Origin: CAYNNQ01 sp964398785
Lineage (GTDB): Bacteria; Desulfobacterota; Desulfovibrionia; Desulfovibrionales; Desulfonatronovibrionaceae
Assembly (NCBI GenBank): GCA_964398785.1
Contig: CAYNNQ010000052.1
Location: forward strand, 1 to 12,769
Length of the DNA: 12,769 bases
Reading direction: 5' to 3'
Below are positions 6,646 through 12,769 of this stretch, piece after piece. The stretch's first letter is position 1, and each line of letters opens with the position of its first letter. A program made the translations under genes and the position numbers. Below the pieces are notes generated by a model. That model was not told the origin of the DNA and did no database searches. It was given only the letters and a program-made list of their open reading frames with translations.

Positions 6646-6947
6646 CCTGCGGTTATTCCTGGTGAATGTTCAAGGCGCTGAAGCTTTGGTCCTTCACATA
6701 AGTGTTACAAGTAATTTGTGGGTGAAAAATGGCCACTTGGGGGACACTCCTTGAATTCAATAAAAAATACTTGTGGGGAAAAATATCACCCATTAATAAG
6801 AGAAGATCATCACTTAATTTGTGCTTGTAGTAAAGTCCAGTAAAGTTGGATTCGGATTGTTAAAAAATTAGAGTCGATAGAGGCACTTAGAGAACAGAAG
6901 ATTATGTGCTTTCTATTGGTCAGTATATCCACTTAAAGGTTAATATG
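6646..6947. other. AT-rich intergenic region, no gene seen
   Basis: This gap of about 300 bases between the transporter stop and the lipoprotein start (both minus strand) is AT-rich compared with its flanks. It contains a perfect 10-base palindrome TTGAATTCAA near 6752 and several A/T runs. The lipoprotein promoter must lie here on the minus strand, but I could not pick a convincing -35/-10 pair. AGGA about 11 bases before the lipoprotein ATG is its likely ribosome-binding site. I see no RNA gene, terminator hairpin or small ORF with coding character. Confidence 0.5.
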
Positions 6948-7949
6948 TTACTCCGGACCGGCACCCGAAGGGGGATTGTCCCGGGCAACCATTTTGGAGA
7001 CAATAAAGCTGTCGATAACGATCTGGCTTACATAAAAGACCACAATGGGAAATATGGCCAACGGATGATGGTCCGCGTAGGTCACTGCCCAGATGGCCAC
7101 TGAAAGGGACATGGGCTTCTCCGAAGTGATGAGCACAAAAGACCTTTTGGAGAGGTCCGCAAGCCTCAGCCAGTAAATTGCGGCGAGAAAGGCCACGCCT
7201 AGCATGACCATGTGCAAAAGCACGCTGGGAGCCACTACCTGGAAAAGATCGTGCAGCCTGAGTTCGCGCAATAGATCCGCTTCCTTGGAACAGGATATGT
7301 ATACCAGTCCCGTTATGCACACCATGGGCAGATAGTGATTTATGCTGGTCATCTTCGCCGGGAGCTTGGGAAATATCTTGCGCATTATCTGACCGGCGAT
7401 AATCGGGGCAAACAGATAAAACACCATATTCTGCAAAACCTGCCATTCCGAAACCGGGGATTCCGCACCTAGCCATACGGACAGATTAAGAGGGATGGAC
7501 ACCAGTCCGATTATGTTTAGGGCGGTCAAGAGGATCACCGCGGTCAGGGGGTCGCCTCCTGCACTGGCGGACATGGCCATGGCCGCCTCCAGCGAGTTGG
7601 GGAAACTGGTCATAAGCAAAAAACCGACCTTGTGATCGCTGGAAAGACCAAAAATCTTGACCACTATCCAAGCCAGAAACGGATAGGCGACAATAGCCAC
7701 AAGTGCGGCCACCCCCACCAGTTTCAAATAGTTTTTGGCCTTGCGTGCTTGGGACAAGTCCATTTTAAGCCCCTGACTGATGAATATGGCCGCTACGAGT
7801 ACGGCGTTTATCCAGGAACTATCCAGGATTGCTTCCGGAGCCGGCAGGTACACGGCCACCCCTATGGCGAGAATGATCAGAAACAGAAGCAGATTACGCC
7901 TGGTGAAGTCCTCGATTGTCCCCATCAGACCGGCATGGTTGGTAAGCAT
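6948..7949 (-). CDS. SBF/bile acid:sodium symporter-like membrane transporter
   Basis: This 333-residue integral membrane protein has about ten hydrophobic helices. It shows the BART/SBF superfamily pattern: the SFPNSLEAAMAMSASAGGD segment followed by a long hydrophobic helix, and a late SEKPMSLSVAIWAVTYAD segment that matches the second crossover region of SBF-like proteins. Such proteins are sodium-coupled carriers of organic anions; the true substrate here is unknown. It lacks the Cys-containing motif I would expect of an Acr3 arsenite exporter, so an arsenic role is not supported. The ATG is preceded by GGGAG at a good distance. Only 18 bases separate it from the stop of the upstream hybrid histidine kinase, so the two are probably co-transcribed and the kinase may sense the transported compound or its effect. 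Confidence 0.82.
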   Translation of the reverse strand: MLTNHAGLMGTIEDFTRRNLLLFLIILAIGVAVYLPAPEAILDSSWINAVLVAAIFISQGLKMDLSQARKAKNYLKLVGVAALVAIVAYPFLAWIVVKIFGLSSDHKVGFLLMTSFPNSLEAAMAMSASAGGDPLTAVILLTALNIIGLVSIPLNLSVWLGAESPVSEWQVLQNMVFYLFAPIIAGQIMRKIFPKLPAKMTSINHYLPMVCITGLVYISCSKEADLLRELRLHDLFQVVAPSVLLHMVMLGVAFLAAIYWLRLADLSKRSFVLITSEKPMSLSVAIWAVTYADHHPLAIFPIVVFYVSQIVIDSFIVSKMVARDNPPSGAGPE

Positions 7950-7967
7950 AAAGACTCCCGGGTTATA

Positions 7968-10418
7968 TTAATGGTTGCTTATACTGTTTCCTTGGCTGCC
8001 AATCCCGGACAGATTCCTTGCCAACACTGCCAAAAGCTCATCCTTGTCCGCGGGTTTGGGGACATAATCATCCATGCCCGCCTCCAGGAACTTTTCCCGG
8101 TCTCCGTTCATGGCATAGGCGGTCAGGGCGATGATGGGGATTCTGAAAGGCTGGGATTTTTGGGTGGTGGGATGTTTATCCTCTTGATCCTGTCCCATTC
8201 CTTGTGCTGCGCGAATGCGCCGGGTAGTCTCCACCCCGTCCAGAAGCGGCATCTGCACATCCATAAGCACACAATCATAATCGTTTTCCCCCAGCTCGGC
8301 CAGGGCCGCTTCCCCGTTTTCGGCCACAGCCACACGAAAGCCGTATTTTTTCAAGAGGCGGCTTATATGTATCTGAGTCACCTTTTCGTCATCGACCAAA
8401 AGTATCCGTTTCCCACCGAATCCATCAGCATTGTTCCCTGCCTGTTCAGAAATGGCCTGCTCATTCTGCAGCTGATCCGGAATCCTGAAAGGCAGGCTGA
8501 CGTATACAGAGGTCCCCTCCTTGCTGCTGGATATGGCGGCGGACCCGCCCATGAGTCGGACCAGTCTCTTGACCAGGGGCAGTCCCAGTCCGGCGCCTTC
8601 ATATTCCCGCGTATAGGAAGTCCCGTATTCATTGGCCTGAGTAAAGGTCTCAAAGACTTGTCCCAGCTTTTCCTCTGGGATGCCTGGTCCGTTATCTTCT
8701 ACGGTAAACAAAATGCGACAGTTTTCCGGAACGGTAGCAAACAGCAGGGAAGCCTCCACCCGGACCTCTCCATTGTGTGTGTACTTGATAGCGTTGCCGG
8801 TCAGGTTGAACAGGATCTGGGTTAGGCGGGAATGGTCCCCGATCAGGGATTCAGGGATCTTTTCCTCTAGCTCGATTATCAGGGAATTTTTATTTTTCTG
8901 ACAGGAATGGCGAAAAATATCCTCTATGGACTTCAGGACATCTGTCGGCCGGAAAACCTCTTCACTGAGCTCCAGCTTGCCGGCTTCGATCTTGGACAGG
9001 TCCAGGATGTCCGTCAGGAGGTTGTTCAGACGCTTTGTGGAATCGTGGGCTATGTGTATATATTCTTCCTGCTCCTCATCCAGATCAGTATTCTGCATGA
9101 GCTGGTGCATCCCCATGATCCCGTTCAGAGGCGTGCGTATCTCGTGGCTCATATTGGCCAGGAACTCAGACTTAACCCTGTTCGCGGCCTCGGCTTCCTC
9201 CTTGGCGGCCTGGAGGGCTTGTTCCGTTTTTTTGCGCTCGTAAATGTCCCGGCATATACCGATGACCAAATTTTTACCCTGAATGCGGGTGCCGGAAAGA
9301 CTGACTTCTACATCGATCTCTGAGCCATCCTTGCGTTTATGACGGGTCTCAAAAGTCTTACCAATTATTGAAATATCCTTGAAATTTTCCCGGAGCTTGT
9401 CCTCGGATAAAGTCGCTTCATAGTCCCAGGTTCGCAGTCCGTGCACTTCCTCCAGGGAATAGCCAAGCATATTGGCAAAACTTTGATTGGCCTCAATTAT
9501 TTTATGATTTTGGTCTATGATTACAATCCCGTCCCGGGAGCAGTGCATAAGGGCTTGACGGCGTTGCTTTTCAGCCAAGAGGGAAAATTTGGTGTCCTCC
9601 AGTTCCCGGAGCTTTTTCCGCAGCTTCTGTTCAGTTTCCTTTAGTCTGGTTATGTCTTCAAAAATGCAATGGCTTCTCTGGAAGCGTCCATGAGCATCGT
9701 ACTGGATTTTGCCGTTGAAGCGGACAAGGATAGTGCATCCATCTTTTTTGACCATCTCGAATTCAACGCCAATGATTTTTCCCATAGACTTGAATTTTGG
9801 AAAGCTGGCCTTGAAATGTTCCTTCCCGTTCGGGTGGAGGAAATTTTCAAAATTTTTTCCCAAGACCTCACTCTGTTTATATCCGAGGACATCCAGGAAT
9901 GTTTTGTTTACTTCCAGGAAATCGCCTTTTTCATCCAGTGACTGATAAGGTAGAGGGGCGTGCATAAACATCTGGCGGTACTGTTGCTCACTTTCAAGCT
10001 TATTTTTTTCCGCTTTCTTTCGCTTGTCAATATCGGTTATAACGCCCTGATAATGGATGACATTTCCCAGCTTATCAAAAACTACCCGGATATTCACTGA
10101 TGCCCAGAAGACGCTTCCATTCCTGCGGCAAAACCGGCATTCGTGATCAAGAACCACGCCCTGTTCCTGGATAATCTTTTGGAGCTGTTCCCTGTCCGCG
10201 GAATCCGCGTATATCTGCCCGGCGATGTCCGTGACCGAATACATGAGCTCCTTGGGGTCCTCATATCCGAACAACTCGGCCATGGCCGGGTTTGCGGAGA
10301 TGAATCGGCCCTCGGGTGTGGATGTAAATATGCCCACAGGGGCGTTCATAAGGATGTCCTGGGGGTCCTGGAAGGCGTCCCAGTTTATAGTTTTATTGTT
10401 TTTTGAGGTTTTGGACAT
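7968..10418 (-). CDS. Cytoplasmic hybrid histidine kinase: PAS-PAS-PAS-HisKA-HATPase-REC
   Basis: This is a phosphorelay sensor of about 816 residues without membrane helices or signal peptide. Three PAS domains (about 22-135, 143-262, 288-398) are followed by HisKA with FLANMSHEIRTPLNG (His425), a HATPase with LTGNAIKYT (N box), VEDNGPGIP (G1) and EGAGLGLPLVK (G2), and a C-terminal receiver. The receiver has LLVDDE acidic residues, phospho-acceptor Asp720 in VLMDVQMP, Thr766 and Lys788. All catalytic residues are intact. I chose the ATG at 10418 because a perfect AGGAGG (10424-10429) lies five bases before it; a GTG at 10424 in the same frame overlaps that site and is unlikely. No DNA-binding output domain is present, so it must pass phosphate to another protein, none of which is nearby. 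The SBF-like transporter gene follows closely. Confidence 0.95.
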   Translation of the reverse strand: MSKTSKNNKTINWDAFQDPQDILMNAPVGIFTSTPEGRFISANPAMAELFGYEDPKELMYSVTDIAGQIYADSADREQLQKIIQEQGVVLDHECRFCRRNGSVFWASVNIRVVFDKLGNVIHYQGVITDIDKRKKAEKNKLESEQQYRQMFMHAPLPYQSLDEKGDFLEVNKTFLDVLGYKQSEVLGKNFENFLHPNGKEHFKASFPKFKSMGKIIGVEFEMVKKDGCTILVRFNGKIQYDAHGRFQRSHCIFEDITRLKETEQKLRKKLRELEDTKFSLLAEKQRRQALMHCSRDGIVIIDQNHKIIEANQSFANMLGYSLEEVHGLRTWDYEATLSEDKLRENFKDISIIGKTFETRHKRKDGSEIDVEVSLSGTRIQGKNLVIGICRDIYERKKTEQALQAAKEEAEAANRVKSEFLANMSHEIRTPLNGIMGMHQLMQNTDLDEEQEEYIHIAHDSTKRLNNLLTDILDLSKIEAGKLELSEEVFRPTDVLKSIEDIFRHSCQKNKNSLIIELEEKIPESLIGDHSRLTQILFNLTGNAIKYTHNGEVRVEASLLFATVPENCRILFTVEDNGPGIPEEKLGQVFETFTQANEYGTSYTREYEGAGLGLPLVKRLVRLMGGSAAISSSKEGTSVYVSLPFRIPDQLQNEQAISEQAGNNADGFGGKRILLVDDEKVTQIHISRLLKKYGFRVAVAENGEAALAELGENDYDCVLMDVQMPLLDGVETTRRIRAAQGMGQDQEDKHPTTQKSQPFRIPIIALTAYAMNGDREKFLEAGMDDYVPKPADKDELLAVLARNLSGIGSQGNSISNH

Positions 10419-10558
10419 ATCCACCTCCTAAGGGATACGTGGGGTATCAAGGTAAATCAGAGATTCTTTTGAGAGCATAAAATGCCAGGGTGAGGCTATA
10501 GGGCGGCGTGACAGATTTCCTTGGCTCTTTCGTTATTTCCTAAGTGTATTGCAGAGGC

Positions 10559-10587
10559 TGTATAAATTAATTAGGCATTCTGATCAA
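10559..10587 (-). promoter_or_regulatory. Possible sigma-70-type promoter of the kinase-transporter operon
   Basis: On the minus strand TTGATC (10587-10582) is followed after 17 bases by TATACA (10564-10559), each 4 of 6 matches with ideal spacing. It lies about 140 bases upstream of the kinase ATG in an otherwise gene-free, AT-rich stretch (10425-10644). It could serve the hybrid kinase and the transporter. Weak hexamers make this tentative. Confidence 0.35.
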
Positions 10588-10644
10588 GCAGGCTTGGATG
10601 GAAAAGTAATAGTCAGCTTACGTCTCTATGCAAATCAGACAATG

Positions 10645-11979
10645 TCACCTCTGCCAGCCTTGTATCTTGAAGATCTTTTGTAGGAGCTTTTTTTCAGGGC
10701 CTCCGGAGTCCGGGGCAAACCAGACTTCCAGTCTGGCTGCATACGGCTCGCCCGGCTCCCCCTCGTAAATGGTAAAGCGGGTAGTGGATAGGAATTTTTC
10801 TTCAGGATCATTGGACCAGCCGACCCATTCATTCGATTTTTCCTGTATCTCCTTCACCGAGAGCGGGGTTTCGGTGGTGGCCTCGAATGCCTTGAGATAT
10901 ATCCTGCCCGGCTCCCCGGGATTAACCCGAATCTTGCAGTCATAGATCCCCGGCTGGTAGGCTTTTCTTATTTCCAGCCGCGGTTTTCCTTTTATAATGC
11001 TTTTGGCAGGCAGAATACGGCGGATTTTTTCCCAGGAGGGTTCCCTTGCCAAAGGCTCGAACTCCGCCCGTAAAAAGTCCAGGGCAGTTTTTGTCAGGCG
11101 CCGTTCCGGCTCCCCGGACTGTTCGAATACCTCGACGAGCATTGATCCGCCTTCAATAACGCAGTGGCTTTCCAGCATACTGTTTTCTTCGGATACAGCG
11201 ATTTGCGCCCTGTCCCCGGGATTCAGCCATGTTGTGCCCTTATCCGCCTTAGCCCAGGGTTTGCCGGACAAACCCAGGGTTAAGCGCAATTGGAAGTCCG
11301 GTATCCCGGCTTTTGTGCCGGCTGGGAGATCGTTTTGTGTGTAGTAGCCGTGCAGGTTATACCGCCATTGCGAGCCTATCTTCCATCTGCGCGTGGCAAA
11401 ACGGTTCCCGCCGCGCCCAAATACTCTCCACGCCGGGCTGGAAGCGAGATAGCGGCGCAGGAGGTCCGGGTGTTTTTCCCCCAGCCTAAATAGCGGCCGG
11501 ATATCTCCGGAGATATGGGTCTCACTTTTCCCCGGCACCCGCAGCGCCCCAAGAATCGCTTCCTGGAGTCCGTCCTTTTTATCTCCGGGCTGCGCCTTGA
11601 TCTCTTTGCCCGGTTCAATAACTTCTGCATCGGCTGGGATCTCGAGATTGCGGGCAAAATCGTCCCGGCCGGGTCCGGACAGGGGGTCAATTATGAAGAG
11701 GCCGAAGGCAAGAAGGGTAGCGATCCCGCATGCAAACAAAAGGAACAGGTTGATAATGCCCTTGACCCATCTCTTTTGTATCAGATTGTACAAGGATGCG
11801 CAGATGATCCCCAGAAATGCAGCGCCTGCGGCGCACAACAACCCCGCCGTGGCCATGCCGGGCTCCGGGTCCAGTGAAGCCGGGAGCGTGAAGCAGCCTA
11901 AAAGGATCAAAAAGAAAAGGGCGGGCATCCACCATGTATTGAAATAAAGGGCCAGAATTTTTTTCGCTGCGTTTTTCAT
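10645..11979 (-). CDS. Unrecognised membrane-anchored protein with large soluble C-terminal domain
   Basis: I do not recognise a family for this 444-residue protein. It begins with a short basic stretch and three predicted membrane helices (about 14-33, 42-66, 73-97), followed by a soluble region of about 345 residues. With a basic N-terminus inside and three helices, the soluble part is probably outside the cytoplasmic membrane. It is rich in Trp, Arg and Pro, has a beta-sheet-like composition (for example VRVEVF-type alternation around 270-290 and 330-440) and ends in GWQR. No catalytic motif, Cys cluster or repeat is visible. First-position G bias and a GGA before the ATG support a real gene. 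It stands alone, with gaps of about 220 bases downstream and 120 upstream. A role in envelope structure or sensing is only a guess. Confidence 0.75.
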   Translation of the reverse strand: MKNAAKKILALYFNTWWMPALFFLILLGCFTLPASLDPEPGMATAGLLCAAGAAFLGIICASLYNLIQKRWVKGIINLFLLFACGIATLLAFGLFIIDPLSGPGRDDFARNLEIPADAEVIEPGKEIKAQPGDKKDGLQEAILGALRVPGKSETHISGDIRPLFRLGEKHPDLLRRYLASSPAWRVFGRGGNRFATRRWKIGSQWRYNLHGYYTQNDLPAGTKAGIPDFQLRLTLGLSGKPWAKADKGTTWLNPGDRAQIAVSEENSMLESHCVIEGGSMLVEVFEQSGEPERRLTKTALDFLRAEFEPLAREPSWEKIRRILPAKSIIKGKPRLEIRKAYQPGIYDCKIRVNPGEPGRIYLKAFEATTETPLSVKEIQEKSNEWVGWSNDPEEKFLSTTRFTIYEGEPGEPYAARLEVWFAPDSGGPEKKLLQKIFKIQGWQR

Positions 11980-12100
11980 AGTCCAATTCCGGTGGTTGTT
12001 GCCGAATCACGCATTGGCGGAGCTGCATAATCCGGCAGTATACGGCTCCGCAGTTCTACAATGCTTAACCCTCGGCAAGCGGTTTTCCATCGTAGCGCGG

Positions 12101-12532
12101 TCAAGAAAGGACCAGCAGGTGTTTTTTCTCCGCCTTGCTCACAGCTTTTATGTCTATTTTGCGATCAAAGGTGACCAGTCTTTCCGGATTGTGAACAGCC
12201 AGAGCCACGAGGTACATGTACGTAATTTGTCTATTACCCAGAATATAATTCCAGTCAATAATGCCTTCGTTTAAAATATTTATGTCCTCCGGCCAGAATC
12301 TGTGTTCGGGGTAATCGGCGGCTTCGCCAGGCCTGTCTGCTACCAGGGCCGGAGGCAATGGGTCCGGATATCCGGGACTGGACATGACCCCAATGCACCC
12401 ATTCTGGGTAAGAGGGCATGAGGCCCAGCCGTAATGCGCCGAGCCTTCCAGCCAGTTCCTGGCTTGGGAATGGTTTGCGTGAGCTGCATCCAGAAGGGCG
12501 ATCAGGCTATTTATGTCCAGGAGGGCGCGCAT
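12101..12532 (-). CDS. PIN-domain VapC-like toxin, probably catalytically degenerate
   Basis: This 143-residue protein matches the PIN-domain ribonuclease toxins of type II toxin-antitoxin systems: it opens with MRALLDINSLIALLD (Asp6), has a GWASCPLT block, HRFWPEDI, a YLVALAV helix and ends with VTFDRK (Asp123). Such toxins use a cluster of about four acidic residues to hold metal. Here the Glu expected in the LTENG motif is Gln43, and the Asp expected in the TDxYL motif is Tyr105; each differs from the expected codon by one base (CAG for GAG, TAC for GAC). Two of four acidic residues are thus lost and cleavage activity is doubtful. Its ATG directly follows the stop of the antitoxin remnant. 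It may be a decaying locus, or sequencing error near the contig end; low read quality starts only further right, so I favour decay. Confidence 0.85.
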   Translation of the reverse strand: MRALLDINSLIALLDAAHANHSQARNWLEGSAHYGWASCPLTQNGCIGVMSSPGYPDPLPPALVADRPGEAADYPEHRFWPEDINILNEGIIDWNYILGNRQITYMYLVALAVHNPERLVTFDRKIDIKAVSKAEKKHLLVLS

Positions 12533-12699
12533 TCAAATCCCCTCTTCGTCCCTGAGCCTGTCCATCTGTTCGTTGGAAACGATTTTTTCGCGCGCAGGAA
12601 AAGGCCGGAAGCCGGCCATTGACTTTTGCGCACTCGAGCCTTGCTGGAAATTGCAGGAAGTAAGAGATGCCCTTGCCAGAGGCGCCTGCAAAAAAAAAA
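12533..12699 (-). pseudogene. VapB-like antitoxin, 5' end missing at the A10/T10 junction
   Basis: Only the C-terminal part of an antitoxin can be read. The minus-strand frame ends with FPAREKIVSNEQMDRLRDEEGI and a TGA touching the toxin ATG, matching the conserved tail (FPxR...VTxExVxxLRxEEG) of antitoxins paired with this PIN family. The short stretch LARASLT upstream still fits the end of the DNA-binding part. The ribbon-helix-helix region that should precede it is absent: the frame runs into a ten-T/ten-A homopolymer block and then into GC-rich sequence without resemblance. Either the gene was truncated or the window edge is a bad assembly end. A start at 12724 would give an implausible Lys/Phe-rich N-terminus. 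Confidence 0.6.
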
Positions 12700-12769
12700 T
12701 TTTTTTTTTGGGGCTCTTAACCAAACGGGGCGGGGGCCCCGCGGTCTGTGGGGCAAAGAGGGGGAGCGG
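12690..12769. other. Suspect terminal sequence: A10/T10 block and G/C homopolymers
   Basis: Bases 12690-12699 are ten A and 12700-12709 ten T, forming a perfect 20-base palindrome, followed by GGGG and a stretch full of G and C runs (GGGGCGGGGGCCCCGCGG and others). Composition and complexity differ sharply from everything else in the window, and the antitoxin homology stops here. This looks like low-quality or chimeric contig-end sequence rather than biology. Confidence 0.55.

Noticed and set aside
6948..7949. Transporter as an Acr3 arsenite exporter linked to hgcAB
   Set aside because: The expected Acr3 Cys motif is missing and the sequence fits the broader SBF-like group; it is also more than 3 kb from hgcAB on the other strand.
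7632..8825. 397-residue plus-strand ORF opposite the kinase and transporter
   Set aside because: It spans two well-supported minus-strand genes and has no domain features or ribosome-binding site.
1..12769. CRISPR arrays, tRNA, rRNA or insertion sequences
   Set aside because: I saw no regularly spaced repeats, no cloverleaf with a conserved T-loop, no rRNA stretches and no transposase or terminal inverted repeats.

Overview
The window reads as a chromosomal segment of an anaerobic, probably sulfate-reducing deltaproteobacterium (Desulfovibrionales-like). The main reason is a complete mercury-methylation pair, hgcA-hgcB, next to a PAS-rich signalling block, a glycine-betaine-type binding lipoprotein and a haem catalase with a PerR/Fur-like operator. 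The taxonomy is an inference from gene content, not a match to a named genome.

Plus strand, 1-3650: a promoter/operator region, a clade-3-type catalase (430-1884), then after 87 bases hgcA and, 26 bases further, hgcB (3354-3650). The most important observation is in hgcA. A straightforward ORF call begins at a GTG at 2317. The same frame, however, continues upstream with strong coding character through an in-frame TGA at 2248-2250 that directly follows a Cys codon (Cys-TGA-Gly), and a second TGA at 2032-2034, back to an ATG at 1972. Right after TGA-2248 lies a nested hairpin: a perfect 8-bp stem capped by GGA, plus an outer 6-bp stem. Its geometry fits a bacterial SECIS element. I propose that this HgcA is a selenoprotein with a Cys/Sec-rich N-terminal extension, most confidently at codon 93 (a Cys-Sec pair) and more tentatively at codon 21. 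Selenium binds mercury very tightly, so Sec on a mercury-methylating corrinoid protein would be of real interest. The alternative is a shorter HgcA from 2317 with an unrelated or decayed upstream stretch.

Minus strand, 12.7 kb down to 3.7 kb: a decayed PIN-type toxin-antitoxin locus at the right edge (antitoxin 5' end lost at an A10/T10 homopolymer junction; toxin missing two of its expected acidic residues); an unrecognised three-TM protein with a large soluble domain (10645-11979); a hybrid histidine kinase with three PAS domains and a receiver (7968-10418), followed after 18 bases by an SBF-like transporter (6948-7949), probably one operon; a glycine-betaine/choline-type substrate-binding lipoprotein without its ABC partners (5743-6645); and a membrane diguanylate cyclase with two PAS domains (3711-5636), with a CRP/FNR-type palindrome in front of it. 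The diguanylate cyclase and hgcB genes converge.

How the genes work together: hgcA and hgcB form one methylmercury-forming system, with HgcB reducing the HgcA corrinoid. Catalase may be co-transcribed or merely adjacent. The minus-strand genes form a sensing/transport block (phosphorelay, c-di-GMP, osmolyte binding) with no demonstrated link to mercury. The last ~70 bases look like unreliable contig-end sequence.
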